Source: an uncultured Aliivibrio sp. (GTDB taxonomy: Bacteria; Pseudomonadota; Gammaproteobacteria; Enterobacterales; Vibrionaceae). From it: 64,000 bases of DNA. Where the stretch lies: positions 17,481 to 81,480 of the forward strand of contig NZ_CAMLHO010000013.1 in assembly GCF_946479765.1 (NCBI RefSeq). Direction: 5' to 3'. Every line of letters starts with the position of its first letter. Position 1 is the stretch's first letter. The notes beneath the pieces are model-generated. The model searched no databases. It saw only the letters and a program-made list of their open reading frames with translations, and was not told the origin of the DNA. This document shows positions 38,913 to 45,688 of this stretch, piece by piece. The translations under genes were made by a program, and so were the position numbers.

Positions 38913-38959
38913 ATACTAAATAGTGGGTGCATTAGGCTCGCTAACACAAGATGTGGTGT
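38913..38959 (-). promoter_or_regulatory. Tandem NrdR boxes upstream of nrdD
   Basis: ATACTAAATAGTGGGT at 38913-38928 and ACACAAGATGTGGTGT at 38944-38959 agree with about 12 and 13 of 16 positions of the NrdR consensus acaCwAtATaTwGtgt (consensus from memory). They begin exactly 31 bases apart, three helical turns, the spacing expected for a cooperative NrdR pair. They lie 12-58 bases before the nrdD start. Confidence 0.7.
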
Positions 38960-38987
38960 ATTAAGCTCGATCTGCCGATAAAAAGCT

Positions 38988-39001
38988 TTGATCTAGATCA
39001 A
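38988..39001. promoter_or_regulatory. FNR-type binding site upstream of nrdD
   Basis: TTGATCTAGATCAA is a fully symmetric 14-base match to the FNR consensus. It is ~90 bases before nrdD and just upstream of the NrdR boxes, a position suited to activation under anaerobic conditions. Confidence 0.75.
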
Positions 39002-39140
39002 GTTAAATCTGAGGGTGATTCTAGTTTCGCCACTGCTTTAACTTGTTCTCAAAATCGTTGCAATGTATGAAAATGAAACATTTTTTTGTGTGCTATCTTT
39101 GAATTTTTTAATTAAACTGCTTGCGATTTCAGGAGGACTT

Positions 39141-40025
39141 ATGAATCAACGAATTACTCACTTACTTAGCTTTTGTATACTTATTTTTAGCTCATTTTCA
39201 AGCTACGCTGTCACATTATCCACATGGAATTTGGAATGGTTAACACTTAATCCTTCTGAAAAATTTCGACCATCAGAAAGAAACCAACACGATTTTTCTC
39301 AGCTGAATGTTTATTTTTCTCAATCCAACAGCCAAATTCTAGCATTTCAAGAAGTCGATTCGAGAGAAGCGATACTAAAAGTGGTGGGAAGTGACTACCG
39401 CATTTTCCTTTCTGACCGATCTACAAATCCAAAAAAGCAGTTTACTGATATTAATCAGTACACAGGATTTGCTATTCATCACTCAATTCCAGTGACTGAC
39501 CCTAGAGATTTATCTCTTCTACCGAATAAAAAAAGCAGTAAATTACGCTACGCTACTTATGTGATTGCTACCGTTGATGAGCAGCCTCTTCACCTTCTTT
39601 CTGTGCATTTAAAATCAGGATGTCTCGGGCAAAAGAAAAATAACTATGCTTGCGAAACATTAAAGACACAAACGAAAGAATTAACTGATTGGATAAATGC
39701 ACGCGAAGAAAATAACGACACTTATTTAGTTTTGGGAGATTTTAACCATACCCTAGCGCATCCTAGAAGTTGGTTATGGAAAAACATCAAGAAGCAGACG
39801 ACAGAGGCGCCAATACTATTAACCAAGAGCACAAAAGGAAATTGTACCGTTAAACAATGGAAGCGAGATTGGCCTAAATATAAAACATATACTCGCTTAA
39901 TAGATCATGGCATAACTAACGATATTGAGAAACGATTTACTGTAACTCAGCAAGTTTTCCAACAAGCTGATGTGAAAAAATACCAACTGACCGATCACTG
40001 CCCTGTTATTTTTAAATATAACTAA
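39141..40025 (+). CDS. Secreted endonuclease/exonuclease/phosphatase-family protein
   Basis: 294 residues from the ATG at 39141, chosen because AGGAGG lies six bases upstream and a signal peptide follows at once (hydrophobic core, ending SSYA near residue 24). A start at 39063 would add 26 residues without this. The mature chain has the EEP-fold order: VTLSTWNLEWL at the start, FQEVDSREA near 78, LSVHLKSGC near 160, LVLGDFNHTL near 200 and TDHCPVIFKYN at the end, supplying the usual Mg/DNase residues. Predicted extracellular or periplasmic nuclease or phosphodiesterase; substrate unknown. Confidence 0.88.
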   Translation: MNQRITHLLSFCILIFSSFSSYAVTLSTWNLEWLTLNPSEKFRPSERNQHDFSQLNVYFSQSNSQILAFQEVDSREAILKVVGSDYRIFLSDRSTNPKKQFTDINQYTGFAIHHSIPVTDPRDLSLLPNKKSSKLRYATYVIATVDEQPLHLLSVHLKSGCLGQKKNNYACETLKTQTKELTDWINAREENNDTYLVLGDFNHTLAHPRSWLWKNIKKQTTEAPILLTKSTKGNCTVKQWKRDWPKYKTYTRLIDHGITNDIEKRFTVTQQVFQQADVKKYQLTDHCPVIFKYN

Positions 40026-40054
40026 ATAAAAAAGGAGCACCAACTGTGCTCCTT
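40026..40054 (-). terminator. Terminator for the Sel1-repeat gene
   Basis: AAGGAGCAC and GTGCTCCTT with a 5-nt loop; on the minus strand it is followed by TTTTTTATTT. On the plus strand the tract after the stem is weaker. Confidence 0.82.
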
Positions 40055-40088
40055 CCTAATCTAAACTAAATACACAAAAAACGGGCCG

Positions 40089-41252
40089 TTAAAATTTAGC
40101 ACCACCGTCCATTCTTGTTTGACTAAAATTCACATTCTCTTTCTTTTCTTCTTTAGTCGCTTGTGTGTGTTCTTCCTCTGAAGACTTCTCTTTTAGCTCA
40201 TTATTAGGCTTCTTTGGTGCATCTTTACCAACGACAAATTCATTGCTATCAGGAAAATAACTCTCTCGTTGGTACAATTTATCAAGCGATTTTATGATGG
40301 CGTGTTTCTTTAATTTTCCTTTCGCCATCTTTTCAAACAACGGCTTTGCCATGCCTTGCAGTCCAATAACAGCATCAACCCCAACAAGATGACCAACATG
40401 ATCTCGTCGTGATATCGCAGCTTCAATGCCATTCTTTGCGGCTAGCCATAGCCAGATATAAGCAATTGAGTTCCCTTTTTCGTTGGTATCTGCACCCATC
40501 TCACCCGCAAAGTATTGAGCTTTAGCATCACCAGCTTCTGCTGCGAGCTCTAACCAATAGGTTGCTTTTTTAGGATCAACTTGAACACCATGGCCCTCTG
40601 CATATTGTTTACCAATACGAATTTGCGCTTCAATATTATCAAGCATTGCGGCTCGCAAGTTCCATTCAGCTGCTAATTTAGCATTCGGTTGTGGGTTTGA
40701 TTCTGCCACATACCAATCGGCAATAAAGAGTTGAGCGGGAACATGGTCTAACTCTGCGGCTTCAGTGATAAAGTTAATCCCTTTTTCAATGTTCGCTTCT
40801 ATACCATGGCCTTGTAAAAACGCAACGCCTAATGCAAATTTATCTTCCGGCCTACCTTCTTGAGCAGCAACAACCTTCCCCCAAAAAATTGATTTCTCTT
40901 TTAACTCAGGGTTATCACGACGACTATCACATAAACGGATCATAGAACGCATCGCAATATTATTATCTAATTTCGCCGCCATTTCATACCAATATAAGGC
41001 CCCTTCAACATTGCTCATTTCAGCTTCTTTTGCTAAAAACAATTGAGTTGAGATATGCCCCGTTTGTGCTTTATATACTCGCTCTTGATACTCTGCTGCA
41101 CGAGCTTCTTCGAGCGCTCTTCGATATAAACTATCATCTCGTTCTTTTTGTTTCTGTTGTTTTTTTTGTTTTCCATTTGCAAAGAAAAAATTAATACACA
41201 CTAACACGAGCAAAATGACTAGCCCTGTGACAGCGATTTGAATCCAATTCAT
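40089..41252 (-). CDS. Membrane-anchored Sel1-like repeat protein
   Basis: 387 residues. One N-terminal helix (IAVTGLVILLVLVCINFFF, residues 5-24), a basic/charged helix (residues 28-60), then Sel1/TPR-like repeats from ~75 to ~270. Repeat marks include ALYWYEMAAKLDNNIAMR, FALGVAFLQGHGIEANIEKG, IGKQYAEGHGVQVDPKKATYWLELAAEAG (in parts) and YFAGEMGADTNEKG. The C-terminal ~50 residues are polar and Lys/Glu-rich. Such proteins act as protein-interaction scaffolds at the inner membrane; no partner is suggested by the neighbours. Confidence 0.85.
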   Translation of the reverse strand: MNWIQIAVTGLVILLVLVCINFFFANGKQKKQQKQKERDDSLYRRALEEARAAEYQERVYKAQTGHISTQLFLAKEAEMSNVEGALYWYEMAAKLDNNIAMRSMIRLCDSRRDNPELKEKSIFWGKVVAAQEGRPEDKFALGVAFLQGHGIEANIEKGINFITEAAELDHVPAQLFIADWYVAESNPQPNAKLAAEWNLRAAMLDNIEAQIRIGKQYAEGHGVQVDPKKATYWLELAAEAGDAKAQYFAGEMGADTNEKGNSIAYIWLWLAAKNGIEAAISRRDHVGHLVGVDAVIGLQGMAKPLFEKMAKGKLKKHAIIKSLDKLYQRESYFPDSNEFVVGKDAPKKPNNELKEKSSEEEHTQATKEEKKENVNFSQTRMDGGAKF

Positions 41253-41643
41253 GCTACACCATTCTTATATATTTTAGATATCACCTTATTATCGACTATT
41301 TTGAGTAAAACATGAGAGTTTTATTTTTTATTTATGTTCAAAAACTTCAACTACTTACAGAGTAGTTTATAAATTGTACTCATAAGTATCATTTTTTATT
41401 TGAATAATTTAAAAATGAGGATTAATATCCAGCTCTTGGGGAGTAGTCACAAGATTTAATACTTAATCTTGTTCAGATATCGTCATCCCGAAGCTTCAGC
41501 TTCCGGTATCTGTAAGTGGGCAATGAATGCCAATCACTTTGACAAGACCAAAAACCATTACATTAATTTTATTGTTTATGGTGGAAGGTTTATACTCACT
41601 CATTTTAGCGGTATTCCTTTCACCTATTTGTTAAGGAATTATT
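41253..41643 (+). other. Intergenic region holding the TerC/Alx leader
   Basis: 391 bases between the divergent Sel1 and TerC/Alx genes. The right half is the riboswitch at ~41431-41552 and its expression platform. A reading frame of 87 codons begins at 41469 but runs through the structured RNA and out of frame into the TerC gene, so I do not call it a gene. The left part (41253-41420) is AT-rich and presumably contains both promoters. Confidence 0.6.
41431..41552 (+). ncRNA. Mn2+-sensing riboswitch (yybP-ykoY type)
   Basis: The invariant 5' element GGGGAGTAG (41438-41446) and 3' element CAAGACC (41543-41549) are both present, joined by a closing TTGG/CCAA pairing. Between them fold three stems: CAAGATT/AATCTTG (41450-41471), CAGATA/TATCTG with an inner GAAGC/GCTTC (41474-41512), and AAGTG/CACTT enclosing GGCA/TGCC (41514-41540). 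The order is that of the yybP-ykoY manganese riboswitch as I remember it. It precedes a TerC/Alx-family gene, the expected target. Confidence 0.85.
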
Positions 41644-42588
41644 ATGTCACCGTTAACTTGGGAACTCTTTGGTTTCGTTGTTCTCGCTCTATTTGCTCTC
41701 GATATGTTTCAAACAAGAAAAGAGGCTCCTAGCTTAAAAAAAGCGTTATTGTGGTCATTTTTCTGGTTCATACTCGCCTTTATCTTCTGTGCCGCACTCT
41801 ATGTTTATTGGCCTCTCATGGCTCCAAACAGCACCTATTCACCTAAAGATGCAAGTATCGCCTTTATTACAGGCTATTTACTTGAAAAAATGCTTAGCGT
41901 AGATAATTTATTCGTATTTGCACTCATCTTCAGCCAATTTGCCGTTCCTGAATCAAGCCGACCTCGAATTTTACTCTGGGGAATTATTGGTGCACTTGCA
42001 TTACGTGCTGTAATGATTTTTGTTGGCGCTGGATTATTAGCTCAATACCACTGGATTTTATATATTTTCGCGGTGTTCTTGATCATTACAGGTGTAAAAC
42101 TTTGGTTTGCTAATACTGAAGAGAGTAGTGATTTCTCTTCATCAAAATTAGTGATGTTCGCTAAGAAATTTATTCCATTTGATGACAAGTACGATGGCCA
42201 CAAATTGCTTACAAAAGTAAACGGTAAAAGAATTGCAACCCCACTACTGCTGGTTGTTATTGTGATCATGTTTACCGACATTATGTTCGCACTAGATTCC
42301 ATCCCTGCCATCTTTGCCATCACTCAAGAACCTTTCTTGGTGTTTGCCGCCAATGTATTTGCCTTATTGGGTTTACGTTCTTTGTATTTCGTGCTTCAAG
42401 GTATGTTAGACAAATTCTGTTACTTACAACCGGCACTAGCCTTTATTCTAAGTTTCATTGGTATCAAGATGTTCTTAGTAGGAACAGCATATGAAGTTCC
42501 TACTGTGATTTCACTGTTAACTATTATCGGTATTATTACATTAGCGATCATTGGTTCTATAATGAAAAACAGATCACAAAACGCGTAG
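41644..42588 (+). CDS. TerC/Alx-family membrane protein, probable manganese exporter
   Basis: 314-residue integral membrane protein with about eight to nine helices. The two acidic repeats of the TerC fold are FITGYLLEKMLSVDNLFVFALIF near residue 80 and VVIVIMFTDIMFALDSIPAIFAI near 210, each with the buried Asp/Glu residues thought to bind metal. It resembles E. coli Alx, a Mn exporter controlled by the same riboswitch class. The RNA element directly upstream supports this role. The start has AAGGAAT upstream. A terminator follows. Confidence 0.92.
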   Translation: MSPLTWELFGFVVLALFALDMFQTRKEAPSLKKALLWSFFWFILAFIFCAALYVYWPLMAPNSTYSPKDASIAFITGYLLEKMLSVDNLFVFALIFSQFAVPESSRPRILLWGIIGALALRAVMIFVGAGLLAQYHWILYIFAVFLIITGVKLWFANTEESSDFSSSKLVMFAKKFIPFDDKYDGHKLLTKVNGKRIATPLLLVVIVIMFTDIMFALDSIPAIFAITQEPFLVFAANVFALLGLRSLYFVLQGMLDKFCYLQPALAFILSFIGIKMFLVGTAYEVPTVISLLTIIGIITLAIIGSIMKNRSQNA

Positions 42589-42599
42589 AAATAACAATT

Positions 42600-42634
42600 C
42601 AGCGGTATCCAATTACGGATGCCGCTGTTTTATT
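42600..42634 (+). terminator. Terminator after the TerC/Alx gene
   Basis: CAGCGGTATCC and GGATGCCGCTG, 11-bp stem with one wobble and a 6-nt loop, followed by TTTTATTTC and further T. Confidence 0.85.
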
Positions 42635-42749
42635 TCATTTTTTGCATAAATTTGTCCTATTCTTTACATATCACTGAACTCAATCTCGATTAAAACGTCT
42701 ACTATTCATAAATACTTTTCATTTCATCAAACTTACAATAAAGGCATCC

Positions 42750-43247
42750 ATGAAAAAACTCATCCTCTCAATATGCTTATTATTACTTTCAACGTCCACC
42801 TTTGCTGCTGAGTCCTGCTCTGGTAAGACTATTGTTGGTCAAATTGAAACTATTCATATAAAAGAATTAAATACCAATTATGAAGCTCGAATTGATACAG
42901 GAGCCGCTACCACCTCAATCCATGCAACTAACATAGAAATCGTTGGGCAAGAAGATGAAAGCGATGATATGCGTGATCACTTAGGTGATACGGTAAAATT
43001 TACCACTTACAATGAAGAAAACGTAGCCATGCAACACACTGGACGTATTATTAAAGTCAGTAAAATTCGCAATGCACAAGGTGTTGAACGTCGCTATGCG
43101 GTAAGAATGCATTTTGAGTTCAATGGCGAAGATAAGAAAGTGGCCGTAAATCTTCGTGACAGAAGTAAACTAGATTACAAATTATTGATTGGCCGTAACT
43201 GGTTAGAAGGCGATTATTTAGTCGACGTAGATAAAAATAGCGAATAA
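42750..43247 (+). CDS. Retropepsin-like ("ATP-dependent zinc protease"/RimB-type) periplasmic protein
   Basis: 165 residues with a Sec signal peptide (residues 1-19, cleaved after TFAA). The domain is the same as in the lipoprotein at 34282: NYEARIDTGAATTSIHATNIE near 43, with the DTGA catalytic-type motif, and DYKLLIGRNWLEGDYLVDV at the end. Here the domain follows the signal directly, without the Pro/Lys spacer or lipobox, so it should be soluble in the periplasm. Free-standing gene. Protease activity is suggested by the fold, not shown. Confidence 0.82.
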   Translation: MKKLILSICLLLLSTSTFAAESCSGKTIVGQIETIHIKELNTNYEARIDTGAATTSIHATNIEIVGQEDESDDMRDHLGDTVKFTTYNEENVAMQHTGRIIKVSKIRNAQGVERRYAVRMHFEFNGEDKKVAVNLRDRSKLDYKLLIGRNWLEGDYLVDVDKNSE

Positions 43248-43329
43248 CGTTTATTTTTTAAACGCTTAACGTATTTTTTAGAAAAAAGACTTTACATAAA
43301 AATCAAAGATGACTATTATTCTCGGCATT

Positions 43330-43420
43330 GGAGGGATGGCTGAGTGGTCGAAAGCACCGGTCTTGAAAACCGGCAACCGTTAATAGCGGTTCTAGGGTTC
43401 AAATCCCTATCCCTCCACCA
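43330..43420 (+). tRNA. tRNA-Ser (UGA)
   Basis: 91 nt including encoded CCA. The acceptor stem is GGAGGGA/TCCCTCC, the anticodon arm CCGGT-CTTGAAA-ACCGG (anticodon TGA), with the long variable arm (AACCG...CGGTT) expected of serine tRNAs and the T-arm AGGG-TTCAAAT-CCCT. All stems pair. Confidence 0.97.
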
Positions 43421-43458
43421 CTTTTCAAAATTCAGATAGAGTCTGGGTTTTAAAAATT

Positions 43459-43535
43459 GGAGCGGTAGTTCAGTTGGTTAGAATACCGGCCTGTCACGCC
43501 GGGGGTCGCGGGTTCGAGTCCCGTCCGCTCCGCCA
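43459..43535 (+). tRNA. tRNA-Asp (GUC)
   Basis: 77 nt with encoded CCA. The acceptor is GGAGCGG/CCGCTCC, the anticodon arm CCGGC-CTGTCAC-GCCGG (anticodon GTC), and the T-arm GCGGG-TTCGAGT-CCCGT (G-T allowed). Intact and followed by a good terminator. It is the evident source of the two altered copies downstream. Confidence 0.97.
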
Positions 43536-43544
43536 ACATCAACG

Positions 43545-43574
43545 AAGCCTTGTCAGAAATGATGAGGCTTTTTT
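43545..43574 (+). terminator. Terminator after tRNA-Asp
   Basis: AAGCCTTGTCA, loop GAAA, TGATGAGGCTT, then T6. Confidence 0.85.
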
Positions 43575-43638
43575 GTATCTGTTGGATATGGATACACACG
43601 CTTTTTAAAATTCAGATAAAGTCTGGGTTTTAAAAATT

Positions 43639-43747
43639 GGAGCGGTAGTTTAGTTGGTTAGACTCTTTATTGGGGAGCTTAGCGGCCTGTCATGCCGGGG
43701 GACGTGCTGCTCTCAAGGTGAGATAGAAAGTCCCGTCCGCTCCGCCA
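43639..43747 (+). pseudogene. tRNA-Asp-like copy 1 with two insertions
   Basis: 109 nt. It has the same acceptor stem (GGAGCGG/CCGCTCC), CCA end, D-arm and anticodon arm (CGGC-CTGTCAT-GCCG, anticodon GTC) as tRNA-Asp. Between D-arm and anticodon arm, ATAC is replaced by a 20-nt insert (43663-43682). Between anticodon arm and the 3' T-stem, 13 nt including TTCGAG are replaced by a 29-nt insert (43702-43730). The T-loop is thus lost. The two inserts can pair with each other (TTGGG with CTCAA, AGC with GCT, plus six of seven outer positions). Not a normal tRNA; whether it is a dead copy or a new RNA is open. Confidence 0.85.
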
Positions 43748-43755
43748 ATACAACG

Positions 43756-43786
43756 AAGCCTTGTCAGAAATGACGAGGCTTTTTTG
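43756..43786 (+). terminator. Terminator after tRNA-Asp-like copy 1
   Basis: AAGCCTTGTCA, loop GAAA, TGACGAGGCTT, then T5-6; same element as after tRNA-Asp and better paired by one base. Confidence 0.85.
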
Positions 43787-43849
43787 TATCTGTTGAATAT
43801 AGAAATAACCACTTTTGAAAATTCAAATAATGTCTGGGTTTTACAAATT

Positions 43850-43957
43850 GAAGCGGTAGTTCAGTTGGTTAGACCTTCTATTGAGGAGCTTAGCGACCTG
43901 ACACGCCGGGGGCGTGCAGCTCTCAAGGTGAGATAGGAAGTCCCGTCCGCTCCGCCA
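43850..43957 (+). pseudogene. tRNA-Asp-like copy 2 with two insertions
   Basis: 108 nt. Same layout as copy 1, with inserts at 43874-43893 and 43913-43940. The acceptor has one A-C mismatch (GAAGCGG/CCGCTCC). The anticodon stem is damaged (CGAC against GCCG) and the loop reads CTGACAC, so the Asp anticodon is lost. The inserts still pair (TTGAG with CTCAA, AGCT with AGCT, outer CTTCTA-type with TAGGAAG). No terminator follows; the unit ends at the CCA. Confidence 0.85.
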
Positions 43958-44016
43958 AAACAACAAGATAAAAACCAAATTGTTTTGCCTCGTCAAATAC
44001 ATACTAAAAGTTGTTG

Positions 44017-44253
44017 TTAATAAAACTCGATAGCAATACCAATTTCTTGAGATAACAACTCTAATTGTTCATGGTTGTCTAGTTTAATCGACCATTTCAT
44101 GCCACTACCAACAGCACTAATTACATTTGCACCACCAATCAAAGTAAGTGCATCTATCTCAGCCTGTACTGTCGTTCTAGAGGTATTATTTAATCGAACA
44201 ACCAACTCATGTTGGTTGGCAATAATATCGCCTTCTGAGAAAGTGATTTTCAT
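44017..44253 (-). CDS. DUF3389-like small protein
   Basis: 78 residues, no signal or membrane segment. The pattern MKITFSEGDIIANQHELVVR, then VQAEIDALTLIGGANVISA and a closing WSIKLDNHEQLELLSQEIG, matches DUF3389, a short Vibrionaceae family as I remember it. Function unknown. It stands alone just after the tRNA cluster, facing it. Confidence 0.78.
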   Translation of the reverse strand: MKITFSEGDIIANQHELVVRLNNTSRTTVQAEIDALTLIGGANVISAVGSGMKWSIKLDNHEQLELLSQEIGIAIEFY

Positions 44254-44423
44254 TCTGCTTTACTTCTATCTAATTTAAATGAACACAAATTATATCAAAT
44301 TTTCTCGATTATCCCTCTTTCAAAGTAACCGCATTGCCCTTTATTTAATTTATGAGTAAATCAAACACACTGCCAATTACAATAACTGACTCACATTTGT
44401 TACATTTTGATCCTCTCCTCATC

Positions 44424-44470
44424 TTGACTAAAATATCTACACAACCTATTCTAGCGCACAACTGTACGCT
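44424..44470 (+). promoter_or_regulatory. Desaturase promoter with FabR-like operator
   Basis: TTGACT (44424-44429), 17-base spacer, TATTCT (44447-44452) is a good sigma-70 promoter. Directly after it lies AGCGCACAACTGTACGCT (44453-44470), an inverted repeat differing by one base from the FabR consensus AGCGTACA-NN-TGTACGCT (from memory). The operator would cover the transcription start, fitting repression by FabR in response to unsaturated acyl chains. Confidence 0.72.
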
Positions 44471-44487
44471 TAAGTGGAATATTTATT

Positions 44488-45615
44488 ATGGATCAAGAGT
44501 CAAAACCACCCATCATTTGGTTAAATGTGTTTATATTTGCCTCAAGTCTATTACTTGCTTTAGTCGCGGCTCCTCTTTATGCCTATTACTATGGATTAGG
44601 AGCTGAGCATTGGGTATGGCTGCTTCTCGCTTTCAGTTTTTGTAATCTATCTATTACAGCAGGTTATCATCGCCTATGGTCACACAAAGCTTATAACGCC
44701 CATCCTGCTTTACGTTTTATTTTTGCCTTAGGCGGCGCTTTCGCTTTACAGAATAGTGTATTGCACTGGTCTTCCGATCATCGAGTTCACCATCGCCATG
44801 TCGATAATAATGATAAAGACCCTTATTCAGCAAAGCGCGGGTTTTGGTATTCTCATATTGGTTGGATGCTACGTCACTACCAATCCTCTACCAGTGATGA
44901 ATATAGCAATTGCCGCGATCTTCAAAAAGATAATGTCGTCATGTGGCAACATAATCACTATGTACCACTCGCTCTTCTTATGAATATTGGTGTTCCAGTG
45001 CTTCTTGGGGTTATCTATGGGGACATTATCGGAATGTTACTTATGGTAGGAGCGGTACGCTTAGTGTTAAGCCATCACACTACTTTCTTTATAAACTCTC
45101 TCGCTCATATCTGGGGCTCTCAACCATATACCGAAAAAAATACCGCTCGTGATAATGGTATTTTAGCTATTTTTACTTTCGGCGAGGGTTACCATAATTA
45201 CCACCATATTTTTGAAAATGATTACCGAAATGGTATCTACTGGTGGCAATATGATCCTACAAAGTGGTTTATTAAAAGCTGTTCATGGTTTGGCTTAACC
45301 AATAAGTTACGAGTTAGCCCTCAAGCTAAAATAGAAAAAGCTAAAGCCCTTATGTTACGCAAGAAAGCCGAGGATAAAATTGCCTCACTTCATAATTATC
45401 ACGCCGTTAAAGAACATTTAGAAGCAGAATATGATGCGCTGATCGAACGTATGTCAGAGTATTACGATTCTAAAAAACAGCTTCTTGATAATAAGAAAAA
45501 TGCGTTATCGAAGAAATATGAATTGGCTGTACTTAGCGTTCAACATAAACAGATTAAATTGCAGTTTGAACAACAAAAGAAAGCCTGGAATAGTCTTATT
45601 TTGCAATATGTGTAA
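44488..45615 (+). CDS. Acyl-CoA (stearoyl-type) fatty acid desaturase
   Basis: Integral membrane di-iron enzyme that puts a double bond into saturated acyl chains (probably delta-9). Four hydrophobic helices and the three His boxes are present: HRLWSH near residue 58, HRVHHRHVD near 95 and EGYHNYHHIFEND near 235, plus an extra His in LVLSHHTTFFINSLAHIWG near 192. A C-terminal coiled coil of ~95 residues (from AKIEKAKALML near 283) follows the catalytic part; many gamma-proteobacterial desaturases have one. Length 375. Controlled by the FabR-like operator just upstream. Confidence 0.93.
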   Translation: MDQESKPPIIWLNVFIFASSLLLALVAAPLYAYYYGLGAEHWVWLLLAFSFCNLSITAGYHRLWSHKAYNAHPALRFIFALGGAFALQNSVLHWSSDHRVHHRHVDNNDKDPYSAKRGFWYSHIGWMLRHYQSSTSDEYSNCRDLQKDNVVMWQHNHYVPLALLMNIGVPVLLGVIYGDIIGMLLMVGAVRLVLSHHTTFFINSLAHIWGSQPYTEKNTARDNGILAIFTFGEGYHNYHHIFENDYRNGIYWWQYDPTKWFIKSCSWFGLTNKLRVSPQAKIEKAKALMLRKKAEDKIASLHNYHAVKEHLEAEYDALIERMSEYYDSKKQLLDNKKNALSKKYELAVLSVQHKQIKLQFEQQKKAWNSLILQYV

Positions 45616-45636
45616 TTTCATTCTCCATTGAATACT

Positions 45637-45670
45637 AAAAAGGACACCTCATCACGAGTTGGTCCTTTTT
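45637..45670. terminator. Bidirectional terminator
   Basis: AAAAAGGAC and GTCCTTTTT, 9-bp stem with a 16-nt loop, between the desaturase and the converging protease gene. Confidence 0.75.
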
Positions 45671-45688
45671 ATCGCTTGAACGCTATTA

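Larger units (their letters stand above)
43427..43957 (+). repeat. Three tandem tRNA-Asp units
   Basis: Each unit has a leader close to TTCAGATAAAGTCTGGG then TTTTAAAAATTG, a tRNA-Asp or tRNA-Asp-like body, and (units 1 and 2) a terminator AAGCCTTGTCA/TGACGAGGCTT. Bodies start at 43459, 43639 and 43850 (steps of 180 and 211). The units arose by tandem duplication; the second and third bodies share the same two insertions, so those arose before the last duplication. Confidence 0.88.

Noticed and set aside
41469..41732. 87-codon reading frame beginning RYRHPEASASG at the Alx/TerC leader
   Set aside because: It covers the structured Mn riboswitch and runs out of frame into the TerC gene; no ribosome site. 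The repeat-like start is a riboswitch arm.
43330..43535. tRNA-Ser / tRNA-Asp as an integration site of a mobile element
   Set aside because: No integrase, no phage genes and no direct repeat of the tRNA end apart from the tRNA-Asp copies themselves.
43639..43957. Calling the two tRNA-Asp-like copies functional tRNA-Asp genes
   Set aside because: The T-loop is gone in both and the anticodon arm is damaged in the second.
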